Below, one piece after another: positions 47,014 through 55,156 of a stretch of 64,000 nt of DNA. Each line of letters begins with the position of its first letter. Position 1 is the stretch's first letter. The notes beneath the pieces were generated by a model that was given only the letters and a program-made list of their open reading frames with translations, was not told the DNA's origin and searched no databases. Source of the stretch: Adlercreutzia muris (lineage in GTDB: Bacteria; Actinomycetota; Coriobacteriia; Coriobacteriales; Eggerthellaceae); contig NZ_WAJS01000005.1 in the NCBI RefSeq assembly GCF_008831045.1, forward strand, positions 32,346 to 96,345, given 5' to 3'. The position numbers and the translations under genes were made by a program.

Positions 47014-47495
47014 CCGATCGGAAGTTCACGCCCCATCTGCGGGAGGGCCTGGGGGCGCGGCCCGAGGAGTTCGCCCGCTCCACCTGCTTTGAGGGCGGTT
47101 ACCTCACCTCGGTGAACGCCGGCTGGCGCAGCCTGCGGCCCCTGATCGACCCGGTGCAGTGCACGCTGTGCCTCAACTGCTATATGTACTGCCCCGACGG
47201 CACCATATTCAAGGTGCGCGACGGCGAGGGCGTCTGCACGGCGCTTGCCATCGACTACGATTTCTGCAAGGGCTGCGGCGTGTGTGCGAAGGTGTGCCCC
47301 GTGCCCTGCATCGCCATGGTGGACGAGCGCGGCGACGGGGAAGTGGCGGCGGGGATCTCGGGCGTCTCGACCGAGCGAGTTTTGCAACGACGGGAGCAGG
47401 ACCTCATGTCCTGTTCCCCAAAGCGAGGACTGCCTGAGCGAATCGAGATGTCCGAGACCCCCGCTCGGAAAGATGCAGAAGGAGGTGCGGCATGA
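47010..47495 (+). CDS. 2-oxoacid:ferredoxin oxidoreductase, delta (ferredoxin) subunit with repeat-derived tail
   Basis: 161-aa subunit. Two [4Fe-4S] motifs, CTLCLNCYMYCP (about residue 51) and CKGCGVCAKVCPVPC (about 88), carry electrons from TPP to ferredoxin. The normal domain ends near residue 113. Residues about 114-151 are encoded by copy 2 of the palindromic repeat, giving a charged, low-similarity tail; the last residues (KDAEGGAA) belong to the native 3' end and hold the ribosome-binding site of the next gene. The subunit is thus about 40 residues longer than usual. Overlaps by four bases on both sides. Confidence 0.9.
   Translation: MTDRKFTPHLREGLGARPEEFARSTCFEGGYLTSVNAGWRSLRPLIDPVQCTLCLNCYMYCPDGTIFKVRDGEGVCTALAIDYDFCKGCGVCAKVCPVPCIAMVDERGDGEVAAGISGVSTERVLQRREQDLMSCSPKRGLPERIEMSETPARKDAEGGAA
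47351..47461 (+). repeat. Structured palindromic repeat, copy 2 (inside a coding gene)
   Basis: A 111-nt unit aligned with copy 1 (20671-20782). The outer arms GGGGATCTCGGGCGTCTCGA / TCGAGATGTCCGAGACCCC still pair although several bases differ from copy 1; the central hairpin GAGCAGGAC-CTCAT-GTCCTGTTC is kept, as are GAGCGAGT and AAGCGAGGACTGCCTGAGCG. It is in frame and free of stops in the ferredoxin-subunit gene. Confidence 0.88.
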
Positions 47496-48685
47496 GGAAG
47501 TTCCTCTCGGGCAACGAGGCCTTCGCCGAGGGTGTGCGCCTGGCGCGGCCCCAGGTGATATCGGCCTATCCCATCACGCCCCAGACCACAGTGGTGGAGG
47601 CCTTGGCCTCCATGGTGGAAGAGGGCAGCCTTGCCTGCGAGTACCTGCACGTGGAAAGCGAGCATGCCGCGCTGGCAGCGGCCATGGGGGCGTCGGCTAC
47701 GGGCGCGCGCACGTTCACGGCCACCTCGTCCCAGGGCCTGCTGTACATGGCCGAGTGCCTCACCTACGCCTCGGGCGGGCGGTTTCCCATTGTGATGATG
47801 AACGCGAACCGCGCCCTGGCCCTGCCGTGGAACATCTACGGCGATCAGCGCGACTCCCTTTCGCTTCTGGATCACGGCTGGATCCAGGTGTATGCCGAGA
47901 ACAACCAGGAGGCGCTCGATCTGGCGCTCATGGCCTACGCTGTGGCCGAGGACGAGCGCGTGAGCCTGCCGGTGATGGTGAACGTGGACGGCTTCGCCCT
48001 CACCCACACCTACGAGTCGGTGGAGGTGCCTGAGGCCCAGGCTGCCGACGCCTTCCTGCCGCCCTATGCTACGGCCAACCGCTTCGATTTCGAGCGCCCG
48101 GTGAGCATCGGCTATTCTGCCGGTCCCGAGTTCAACGGCCACTACCAGTACTGGCACCACCGCGACATGCTGGCCGCCGAGACGGTGGTGGAAGAGGTGG
48201 AGGCCCGCTTCGCCGCCACCTGCGGGCGCCGGTACCCGGGCCTTGTGGACGCCTACCGCTGCGAGGACGCCGATTTAGTGCTGGTCACCTTGGGCTCGGC
48301 AGCCGGCATCGCCCGCGATGTGGCCGACGAGCTGCGGGCGGCGGGCACGCGAGCCGGCGTGCTGCGCATCCGCTACCTGCGCCCGGTGCCCGGCCGCCAG
48401 CTTGCCGAGGCCCTGGCCGGGGTGGCGGCCGTGGGTGTGCTGGAGAAGGACATCTCCTTCGGCGGCGACGGCGGCGCGGTGTTCTCCACCGTGCTGGTTG
48501 CCTGTGCCCGCCGCGGCGTGGCCCGGCCGGCCCTGAACTTCATCGGGGGCCTGGGCGGCGCCGATATTTCCCGCGACCAGGTGCGGGTCTGCTTCGCCGA
48601 TCTGGAGCGCTTGGCAGCCGGCCAGGGCGAGGCCGGCCGGGTCGTGTTCTTGGGCATTGACGACGAGGAAGGGGGCCTGCGATGA
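47492..48685 (+). CDS. 2-oxoacid:ferredoxin oxidoreductase, alpha subunit
   Basis: 397-aa alpha subunit, including the pyrimidine-binding half of the TPP site. LSGNEAFAEGVRLARPQVISAYPITPQT, CEYLHVESEHAALAAAMGAS and NIYGDQRDS are diagnostic of the pyruvate/2-ketoisovalerate family. GGAGGTG precedes the ATG. It overlaps the delta subunit gene and the beta subunit gene by four bases each. The substrate (pyruvate, branched-chain or aryl 2-oxoacid) is not fixed by sequence alone. Confidence 0.93.
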   Translation: MRKFLSGNEAFAEGVRLARPQVISAYPITPQTTVVEALASMVEEGSLACEYLHVESEHAALAAAMGASATGARTFTATSSQGLLYMAECLTYASGGRFPIVMMNANRALALPWNIYGDQRDSLSLLDHGWIQVYAENNQEALDLALMAYAVAEDERVSLPVMVNVDGFALTHTYESVEVPEAQAADAFLPPYATANRFDFERPVSIGYSAGPEFNGHYQYWHHRDMLAAETVVEEVEARFAATCGRRYPGLVDAYRCEDADLVLVTLGSAAGIARDVADELRAAGTRAGVLRIRYLRPVPGRQLAEALAGVAAVGVLEKDISFGGDGGAVFSTVLVACARRGVARPALNFIGGLGGADISRDQVRVCFADLERLAAGQGEAGRVVFLGIDDEEGGLR

Positions 48686-49599
48686 CCGTGAACGCGCGCA
48701 ACATCACCGATGAGGAGTTCTTCTACGGCCACAAGGCCTGCCCTGGCTGCGGCGGCGCCCTTGTGGTGCGCCAGGTGCTGAAGGTGCTCGGGCCCCATGC
48801 GGTGAGCGCCCTGCCTGCCGGATGCATGAGCGCCGTGGGCTTCAACTTCCCCCAGCTGGCCTTCGGCAACAACGCCATGATCACCCCCTTCGCCGCCACG
48901 GCCGCGGTGCTCTCGGGCATTCGGGCCGGGCTTGCGGCCCAGGGGACGGCGCCCGACGACTGCACGGTGGTGGGGTTCGCCGGCGACGGCGGCACGGCCG
49001 ATATCGGCCTGCAGGCGTTGTCGGGGGCCATCGACCGCAACGACGATGTGCTCTACATCTGCTACGACAACGAGGCCTACATGAACACGGGCATCCAGAA
49101 GTCGGGGCTCACCCCCTTCGGCGCCTCCACGACGACCACACCCGCGGGTGCGCGCGAGCACGGTTGCCTCACGCAGAAGAAGAGCCTGTTCGATATTGTG
49201 GCGGCCCATGGCATTCCCTACGCTGCCACGGCTTCGGTGGGCTATCTGAGCGACTTTTTGAAGAAGGTGGAACGGGCCCGCGACGTGCGCGGGTGCCGCT
49301 TCATCCACGTGATGGCGCCCTGTCCGGTGGGCTGGGGCTTTCCCTCGGAGGACATGGTGGACGTGGCCAAGGAGGTCGTGGACACGGGCCTGTGGTACCT
49401 CGCCGAGTACGAGGGCCCGGCCCTGTCGGGTGTGCCCGGGGGCGCCTTCCGCCTGAACCGCAATCCCAAGGCGTTCAAGCCCATCGAGCCCTACCTGCGC
49501 CGCCAGGGCCGCTTCCGCGCCGATGACGAGGCCGACTTGGCCGCCATCGAGGCCGCCCGCGACGAGCGCTGGGCCTATATGCGCGAGCGATGGGCATAG
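48682..49599 (+). CDS. 2-oxoacid:ferredoxin oxidoreductase, beta subunit
   Basis: 305-aa beta subunit binding TPP-Mg and a [4Fe-4S] cluster. ACPGCGGALVVRQVL (residue 17 on), AGCMSAVG, the TPP motif FAGDGGTADIGLQALSGAIDRND...YDNEAYMNTG (about 97-145) and a C-terminal RFRADDEADLAAIE tail are typical. Last gene of the operon; followed by a terminator at 49629 and tRNA-Arg. Confidence 0.94.
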   Translation: MTVNARNITDEEFFYGHKACPGCGGALVVRQVLKVLGPHAVSALPAGCMSAVGFNFPQLAFGNNAMITPFAATAAVLSGIRAGLAAQGTAPDDCTVVGFAGDGGTADIGLQALSGAIDRNDDVLYICYDNEAYMNTGIQKSGLTPFGASTTTTPAGAREHGCLTQKKSLFDIVAAHGIPYAATASVGYLSDFLKKVERARDVRGCRFIHVMAPCPVGWGFPSEDMVDVAKEVVDTGLWYLAEYEGPALSGVPGGAFRLNRNPKAFKPIEPYLRRQGRFRADDEADLAAIEAARDERWAYMRERWA

Positions 49600-49606
49600 C
49601 GGGCCG

Positions 49607-49626
49607 GTTGCGCTATAATAGGCAAC
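49607..49626 (+). promoter_or_regulatory. Palindromic -10 box upstream of tRNA-Arg
   Basis: GTTGCGCTATAATAGGCAAC places a perfect TATAAT (49614-49619) inside an inverted repeat GTTGC/GCAAC. A box differing at only three of 20 positions lies before the CAT-anticodon tRNA (61578-61597). Confidence 0.6.
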
Positions 49627-49628
49627 CT

Positions 49629-49650
49629 GCCGAGGTGGCTCGGCGTTTTT
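49629..49650 (+). terminator. Terminator-like hairpin between the -10 box and tRNA-Arg
   Basis: A 6-bp stem GCCGAG / CTCGGC (49629-49634 with 49639-49644), loop GTGG, followed by GTTTTT. It would end the oxidoreductase operon and also lies in the tRNA leader. Confidence 0.65.
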
Positions 49651-49726
<76 letters not shown>

Positions 49727-49734
49727 GAAACAAG

Positions 49735-49764
49735 AAGGCCGGGGTCGCTGACCTCGGCCTTTCG
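49735..49764 (+). terminator. Terminator after tRNA-Arg
   Basis: A 12-bp stem AAGGCCGGGGTC / GACCTCGGCCTT (49735-49746 with 49750-49761, one G-T pair), loop GCT, then TTCG. It may act on both strands between the convergent tRNAs. Confidence 0.8.
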
Positions 49765-49771
49765 AATGCTC

Positions 49772-49845
49772 TGGAGCGGGCGACGGGAATCGAACCCGCC
49801 TCATCAGCTTGGAAGGCTGAGGTTCTACCAATGAACTACGCCCGC
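49772..49845 (-). tRNA. tRNA-Gly (anticodon TCC)
   Basis: On the minus strand: acceptor GCGGGCG/CGCCCGC, D-arm GTTC...GAAC, anticodon arm TCAGC-CTTCCAA-GCTGA, T-arm GCGGG-TTCGATT-CCCGT, discriminator T and encoded CCA. 74 nt. Confidence 0.95.
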
Positions 49846-49969
49846 ACGATGTAACTTGCATAGTATAGCGCAACCCGGCCGCCCTGCAACGAGAAAACAG
49901 AAGTGGGCCTCCATTCCGCCGTTGCGGCGATGCTCCGCCCTTGCACGGACGCCAACCCCGGTGCTACCG

Positions 49970-50356
49970 TTATGGGCGGTCGGGGCCGTTCAGGTGCGCC
50001 TGCGCCTCTTGCGGAAGCTCGTCGAAGGAGACTTCCTCCCACCCGACCACGCCACGAATGGGCTCTACCTCCAGTTTCAGATACGCCCCCTCTCTCAGTT
50101 GGCGCTCGGTACCGAACGAGACCTCCCGCCCGTTGCCCTGCTCATCGTAGGCCGGCAGGCGGTAGAGAAGGCTCATACCCCCGGTAGGGTCGATGACCCC
50201 GCCCCGCGATTCCAGCTCTTCGGTTCGCGCGTTGTCCACTTGCGTGTAGTACGCGGCGTTCATGTTGCCGGAGAGCACCCACCATCCGGCGATTACCGCG
50301 GCTACCGCCACCGCTGCTATGGAAAAGCCCACTGCTACTGCTACCTTTGTGCGCAT
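49970..50356 (-). CDS. YxeA-like small secreted/membrane-anchored protein
   Basis: 128-aa protein with an N-terminal hydrophobic segment (about residues 5-27, VAVGFSIAAVAVAAVIAGWWV) and a small extracytoplasmic domain: NAAYYTQVDNAR and LLYRLPAYDEQGNGREVSFGTER fit the YxeA (DUF1093) family, where a Tyr-rich start and a YxxPAYDxxG-type stretch recur. Function unknown. AAGGAG precedes the ATG. Single-gene minus-strand unit between tRNA-Gly and a degenerate region. Confidence 0.7.
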   Translation of the reverse strand: MRTKVAVAVGFSIAAVAVAAVIAGWWVLSGNMNAAYYTQVDNARTEELESRGGVIDPTGGMSLLYRLPAYDEQGNGREVSFGTERQLREGAYLKLEVEPIRGVVGWEEVSFDELPQEAQAHLNGPDRP

Positions 50357-50645
50357 GTTGGAATCTCCTTCCCGTGGATCGGATGCGATTTCCCAAGGCG
50401 CCTTCGATGCTATGCCTATGGCCCGCGAGTCGCCATCGAAGTGCCTTACGGGCGGCTTGCATTTTTGTAAGCGCAGCGCAAGGGCAAAGCTGTCCCTTTG
50501 GAGCTCTTCCAGGAGGGGGGCGGTTTGCGGTGCGCGCCGGCCCCGGGAATTCTTTGGAAGTGGCCGCCGCGCGGCAGCGGCATGGCGTAGCCGGAACGGC
50601 AGTCGTCAAGCTCCCGAAGAGCCGCGAGGATCCCCCATGCTCGAC
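50357..50645. other. Non-coding or decayed sequence between the YxeA-like gene and the LuxR remnant
   Basis: About 290 bases with overlapping short frames on both strands and no recognisable protein. Its position before a LuxR HTH fragment suggests it is decayed coding sequence. Confidence 0.4.
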
Positions 50646-50841
50646 GGACGGCTCCGCTATGCCCTGGATCGCGGACACCTTGTGCGTTTCCGTCGTCACC
50701 GTGCGATCCCTTTGCAAGAACTTGTATCGTAAGGCGGGTATTAGCAAGAAGCTTAAGCACGTGCATCTGGTGCAGCAGCTACGCGCTCGAGAGCAGGGAG
50801 GCTTCCATGGAGATCGTCGTCGCGACGCCCGGGCACATTGA
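50646..50841 (+). pseudogene. Remnant of a LuxR-type HTH domain
   Basis: One frame reads WIADTLCVSVVTVRSLCKN followed by LYRKAGISKKLKHVHLVQQL, which matches the second half of a LuxR DNA-binding domain (pattern IAxxLxVSxxTVRxHxKNxYxKxG). The expected first helix and any sensor domain cannot be read upstream in any single frame. It runs into the start of the GNAT gene. It seems to be the 3' end of a lost membrane LuxR regulator of the kind seen at 13964. Confidence 0.6.
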
Positions 50842-51322
50842 CGCTATGACCGCTATCACCGATGCCGCGGTGGCCGACATGGCCGCCCGCGGGCTCGACC
50901 AGTGGCAGTGCGGGTACCCGTGCCGCGCCACCTGGGAGGCTGATGTGGCCGAAGGTGCGGCTTACGTTGCCCTGGACGAGGGCCGGGTGGTGGGTGTGTT
51001 CCGCTACGGCACCGAGCCCGAGGCGGCCTACGACACCCTCGAGGGCTCCTGGCTCGCGAGCGGTCCCTACGCCACCGTGCACCGCTGCGCCGTGGATCCG
51101 GTCTGTCGCGGCCGGGGCGTCATGGGCGCGCTCTTCACTTTCGCCTGCGAGAGGGCCGCCGCCGACGGCATGGCCTCGGTGCGTGTGGACACCCATGCCG
51201 ACAACGCCCCTATGCGCCGCGCCACCGAGAAGGCCGGCTTCACCTACTGCGGCCCCATCGTGCTCACGGAAGGCGTCGAGGCCGGCGCCCCGCGCATCGC
51301 CTTCGAGAAAGTGCTGGGGTAA
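50807..51322 (+). CDS. GNAT family N-acetyltransferase
   Basis: 171-aa acetyl-CoA-dependent acetyltransferase. The acetyl-CoA motif A is RCAVDPVCRGRGVMGALFTFA (about residues 92-112, R-x-x-G-x-G-like), followed by VRVDTHADNAPMRRATEKAGF, typical of GNATs. The acceptor is unknown. A GGGAGG ribosome-binding site lies before the ATG at 50807, inside the end of the LuxR remnant frame. Confidence 0.85.
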   Translation: MEIVVATPGHIDAMTAITDAAVADMAARGLDQWQCGYPCRATWEADVAEGAAYVALDEGRVVGVFRYGTEPEAAYDTLEGSWLASGPYATVHRCAVDPVCRGRGVMGALFTFACERAAADGMASVRVDTHADNAPMRRATEKAGFTYCGPIVLTEGVEAGAPRIAFEKVLG

Positions 51323-51441
51323 AGGCGTCTCCGATAGCGGCCGGCAGGTCGGCGACATCGTGCGTCGAGCGCCCGGGCGCTTGGCGAGTCGTGCTATGAT
51401 GGCGGCTGATGCAACCGAGGGTTTGAAGGAGGTGAGGCGAT

Positions 51442-51807
51442 ATGTCCAAGAAGCGAAAGCGCACGGGGCGCTGTGCGGCCGAGCGGGCGCGCCGGGCGGC
51501 GACGCAGCAGGCTCGGGCCGCGGGGCGCGATGGCGTTCTGTGGCGCCAGACGGCCGAGGAGGCCACGCTGGCGGCGAAGCCGCGCTACAACGGCTACGCC
51601 TGCGGCCACGGCGCCCACGGCGACGCCAAGTACAGCCGCGCGAAGGCCAAGCGGGCCTGGCGCGCGCAGATCGGACGCGAAGGAGCCTCTCGGGGCTCCT
51701 TCCTCTTTTTGGCGTATTGTGGCAAGTTTGGGGCAGTTCCCAACATGAAGGCCGCGCGAGTGCGGACTACTTCATACACTGAGAGAGAAATCCCAGTTCA
51801 AAACTGA
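51442..51807 (+). CDS. Small basic protein of unknown function; 3' end runs through a terminator
   Basis: 121-aa frame with a very good ribosome-binding site (AAGGAGGTG, about 51427-51435). The first 75 residues look protein-like: Arg/Lys/Ala-rich start, then DGVLWRQTAEEATLAAKPRYNGYACGHGAHGDAKY. The region encoding about residues 80-90 (GASRGSFLFL) is a rho-independent terminator, so transcripts probably end before the annotated stop. A -10-like TATGAT is at 51395-51400. The family is not recognised; a basic nucleic-acid-binding role is only a guess. Confidence 0.5.
   Translation: MSKKRKRTGRCAAERARRAATQQARAAGRDGVLWRQTAEEATLAAKPRYNGYACGHGAHGDAKYSRAKAKRAWRAQIGREGASRGSFLFLAYCGKFGAVPNMKAARVRTTSYTEREIPVQN
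51680..51710 (+). terminator. Terminator inside the 3' end of the small basic gene
   Basis: AAGGAGCC (51680-51687) pairs with GGCTCCTT (51694-51701), followed by CCTCTTTTT. Confidence 0.75.
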
Positions 51808-51932
51808 TGACATTTTCAAAGGGGATGGTTGGATGCCCCGCTGCCGCCCTTCGACTGATGGGAAGCGCTTCAAACTTGTCACTGGCGGCGGCTCAGATTG
51901 CAAGGAACGGAAAAGATCGGTTTCGCGAACGC

Positions 51933-51938
51933 TATAAT
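51933..51938 (+). promoter_or_regulatory. -10 box of citramalate synthase gene
   Basis: A perfect TATAAT 40 bases before the ATG at 51979; no good -35 was found. Confidence 0.5.
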
Positions 51939-51978
51939 GATCGCAGAAAGTGATGAGGCGGAGCGGGAACGAGGTCTT

Positions 51979-53574
51979 ATGGAAGCGACGCGCATTTACA
52001 CCTACGATTCCACCCTGCGCGACGGGGAGCAGTGCGAGGGCATCACGCTCTCGCTCGCCGACAAGCTCGCCATCGTGCGGCGCCTCGACGAGTTCGGCAT
52101 CGACTACATCGAGGGCGGCTTTCCGGCGTCGAACCCCAAGGACGTGGCGTTCTTTCGCGAGGTGGCCGCCATGGAGCTGCGTCACGCCCAGATCGCGGCG
52201 TTCGGCTCCACGTGCAAGAAGGGCGTGGCCGCCGACGACGACGCGGGCCTGGCCGATCTTCTGGCGTGCGGCGCGCCGGTGGTAACCATTGTGGGCAAGA
52301 CCTGGGATGCCCAGGTGGAGCGCGCTTTGCAGACCACCCTTGAGGAGAACCTGCGCATGATCGCCGACTCGGTGGCCTATCTGAAGGCGGCCGGGCGGCG
52401 TGTGGTGTTCGATGCCGAGCACTACTTCGACGGCTACAAGGCCAACGCCGACTACGCGCTGGCCTGCGTGGGGGCCGCCGTGGAAGCGGGGGCTGACTCG
52501 GTGGACCTCTGCGAGACCAACGGTGGCGCGCTGCCCTTCGAGGTGGAGGCCGTCGTAGCCGCCACGGCGGGCGCCTTCCCGAACGCCGCCTTCGGCATCC
52601 ACTGCCATAACGACTCGGGGTGCGCGGTGGCCAACACGCTGGCGGCCGTGCGCGCCGGCGCTACGAGCGTGCAGGGCACGGTGAACGGCATCGGGGAGCG
52701 GGTGGGCAACACCGACCTGCTCACGGTCATTGCCGACCTGGAGCTGAAGATGGGCGCCACCTGCGTGGGAAAGCACAGCCTCGCGCAGCTCACGGGCGTG
52801 GCGCAGTACGTGGCGGAGCTCTGCAACGTGTCGAAGCCGGCCCACCACCCCTACACCGGCACGAGCGCCTTCGCCCACAAGGGCGGCCTGCACGCGAGCG
52901 CCATCGCGCGCTTCCCCGAGGCCTACGAGCACGTGAGCCCGGCGGCCGTGGGCAACGCGAGCCGCACGGTGGTGAGCGAGCTGGCGGGCAAGGCATCGCT
53001 GCTGTCGAAGGCGGCCGCCCTCGGGTTCAACCTGGAGGAGGCCGGTGTGAGCACCCAGGACGTGCTCGACGACATCAAGGACCGCGAGGCGGCGGGCTTC
53101 ACCTACGAGGTGGCCGACGGCTCGCTGGGGCTTCTGCTCATGCGCCATCTGGGGCTGTATGCGCCTGCGTTCACGCTGGAGAGCTTCCGCGTCATCGTGG
53201 ACGATCGCGAGGACACCGGCGCGCTTGCCAAAGACGCGCTGTCCGAGGCCACGGTGAAGATCCACGTGGGGGACGCGCGCTTCGTGGCCACCGGCGAGAG
53301 CACCGGACCGGTGGGCGCCCTTGACGCCGCCCTGCGCCTCGCCATTGTGGAGTCGTATCCGCAGGTGGCGGCCATGGAGCTCATCGACTACAAGGTGCGC
53401 CTGCTCGACGAGAGCCAGGGCACCGATGCCATCACCCGCGTGACCATCACCGCTACCGACGGGGTGGATACCTGGGGCACGGTGGGCGTATCCGAGAACG
53501 TCATCGAGGCCTCGTGGAACGCTCTCGTAGATTCCCTCGAGTACGGTCTCTTCCTCGCTCGCGCCCGCGCCTAG
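51979..53574 (+). CDS. cimA: (R)-citramalate synthase
   Basis: 531-aa HMGL-like/LeuA-like enzyme condensing pyruvate and acetyl-CoA to citramalate, the first step of the threonine-independent isoleucine route. [17 protein letters not shown] at the N-terminus holds the metal-binding Asp; [16 protein letters not shown] has the metal His residues; the C-terminal 140 residues resemble the LeuA allosteric domain. The length and the sequence [10 protein letters not shown] favour CimA (TIGR00977) over 2-isopropylmalate synthase, but homocitrate or isopropylmalate activity is not excluded. The ATG at 51979 follows GAACGAGG; the upstream extension from 51898 crosses the -10 box. Confidence 0.88.
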   Translation: MEATRIYTYDSTLRDGEQCEGITLSLADKLAIVRRLDEFGIDYIEGGFPASNPKDVAFFREVAAMELRHAQIAAFGSTCKKGVAADDDAGLADLLACGAPVVTIVGKTWDAQVERALQTTLEENLRMIADSVAYLKAAGRRVVFDAEHYFDGYKANADYALACVGAAVEAGADSVDLCETNGGALPFEVEAVVAATAGAFPNAAFGIHCHNDSGCAVANTLAAVRAGATSVQGTVNGIGERVGNTDLLTVIADLELKMGATCVGKHSLAQLTGVAQYVAELCNVSKPAHHPYTGTSAFAHKGGLHASAIARFPEAYEHVSPAAVGNASRTVVSELAGKASLLSKAAALGFNLEEAGVSTQDVLDDIKDREAAGFTYEVADGSLGLLLMRHLGLYAPAFTLESFRVIVDDREDTGALAKDALSEATVKIHVGDARFVATGESTGPVGALDAALRLAIVESYPQVAAMELIDYKVRLLDESQGTDAITRVTITATDGVDTWGTVGVSENVIEASWNALVDSLEYGLFLARARA

Positions 53575-53714
53575 AGCAGCCTGCAGCGGGAAAAGCCGCA
53601 TGTTTCTCTTGCGGACATCCTGAAAAGTTGCATGACCCGTACACTGCATTGCTCTTTTCGGTTGGTGCTCACGTGCACCGGCTCTTGCGATAGTTTGTTC
53701 TGACGGCTATTCGG

Positions 53715-54839
53715 CTAGGCGGTCGGGGCCGTGCTCTGTTCCTGCTTCGCCTCGGCCAGAAGCAGGTCCACCATGCGACCGTAGCTCTTGGTGCCGTCTT
53801 CCTGCTTGTTTGCCTTGAGGTAGGCGTTGTTGGCGGCGTTCGAGGCCTCGGCCACGGGGCCCTCGAACTGTTTCAGGTACTCGGCCCGGGCGGTGCGGTC
53901 GGCGCGCACGGCATCGGATAGGCCATCGTTTACGGCCACGGCCGCCTCGCGGTCGGCGCGGATGAGGGCCGACAGCGCATAGTCGTAGGCAAGCGTATAG
54001 CCGCTGTAGCGCGTGAGCGGATCGTCGGATTGCTTGCAGGAGAGGTAGCCGATGAAGTTCGCCTCGTCCTCCCGCATGAATCCGCACTGGTGCGCCAGCT
54101 CGTGGCCCATGGTAGCGGGAATGGTGAAGAACGGGCCGTCCGCGTTGATGTTCGATTCCACGGTGAAGGGGAAGTACATCCCGGCGATGTCGGCATAGCT
54201 CATGAGCTCGGAGAACAGCACGGGCTTGGGAGGGGAGTAGAGCGGACGGGAAAGCGCCGGATAGGTCTCGGCCAGCGATCGCATGTCTTCCACGGCCTCG
54301 CGGGCGTAGGCCTCGAAGCCGCCGCGGGCCGCGGCGTAGTCGTCGGGGGTGTCGTCGATGGCCGCCCGGGCGTCGTTCATCTCGTCGGCCAGGTGCTCGC
54401 AGAGGGCCGCAAGCTCGGTCGTGCTCGACGGGGCCAGGTCGAACCCGGCGTCCTCGGCGAAGGTGAGCCGGTGGTAGTTCAGCCCGCACATGAGCGCGAA
54501 GAGGCAGTAACCCACGGACACCACTGCCAACATCGTGGCCGCCGCCCGCCACAGCACGAACCGCCGCCCTCCCGCGTCCCGCACCAGGGCAACGGTGTAG
54601 AAGACGAGCCATCCGATGCAGAACGCGAGAAACGCCACCACGACCCACTGCGCCACCGACCAGGGCGCAAGCGAGGGCAGAAAGCCCCAGGCCGAGGATA
54701 GCCATGGGTACACGCCCCGCGAGAACCACATCTCGGTGAGCCCCGGATTCGCCGATGCCGCCCACGTCAGCAGCAGCGCCGCGATGCCGGGCGCCAGCAG
54801 CCACAGCCTTTTTAGCTGGTATGTCTCCGTTTTCCTCAT
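53715..54839 (-). CDS. DUF3810 membrane metallopeptidase-like protein
   Basis: 374-aa protein with three N-terminal hydrophobic spans (about residues 12-30, 60-85 and 95-118) and an extracytoplasmic domain containing HELAHQCGF (about residue 240) with EANFIGYLSC after it. HExxH plus a downstream Glu is the zinc-peptidase pattern, and the overall layout fits DUF3810. Substrate unknown. It is convergent with cimA; the start lies before a 240-base gap that ends at tRNA-Pro. No clear ribosome-binding site beyond GGAAAA-like sequence. Confidence 0.8.
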   Translation of the reverse strand: MRKTETYQLKRLWLLAPGIAALLLTWAASANPGLTEMWFSRGVYPWLSSAWGFLPSLAPWSVAQWVVVAFLAFCIGWLVFYTVALVRDAGGRRFVLWRAAATMLAVVSVGYCLFALMCGLNYHRLTFAEDAGFDLAPSSTTELAALCEHLADEMNDARAAIDDTPDDYAAARGGFEAYAREAVEDMRSLAETYPALSRPLYSPPKPVLFSELMSYADIAGMYFPFTVESNINADGPFFTIPATMGHELAHQCGFMREDEANFIGYLSCKQSDDPLTRYSGYTLAYDYALSALIRADREAAVAVNDGLSDAVRADRTARAEYLKQFEGPVAEASNAANNAYLKANKQEDGTKSYGRMVDLLLAEAKQEQSTAPTA

Positions 54840-55079
54840 AGCTGCATTATGCCGAAATTAGACAAGCAGAACCAAAGAAGATGAATAGAGTAAACATTTT
54901 GTAGAACAGGTTCGCCCAAGGAAGTCAGCGAGGATCCGACAGGTGCCTGGAATTGTGCTGAACCGCGGCCGAGCGGCCTTCGGGTCGTGAGGGAAAGCGG
55001 TGAAGTGCAAGGCCAGGTGCATGTCGGAACCGCAGCATCGGCCTCGTTCGTCGTTGCGTCAGCGACGACGAAACAAAAA

Positions 55080-55156
55080 TGGTCGGGATGACAGGATTCG
55101 AACCTGCGACATCCTGCTCCCAAAGCAGGCGCGCTACCAGACTGCGCCACATCCCG
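55080..55156 (-). tRNA. tRNA-Pro (anticodon TGG)
   Basis: On the minus strand: acceptor CGGGATG/CATCCCG, anticodon arm CCTGC-TTTGGGA-GCAGG, T-arm GCAGG-TTCGAAT-CCTGT, discriminator A and encoded CCA. A TATAAT on the minus strand at 55206-55201 is its likely -10 box, 44 bases upstream. Confidence 0.95.
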
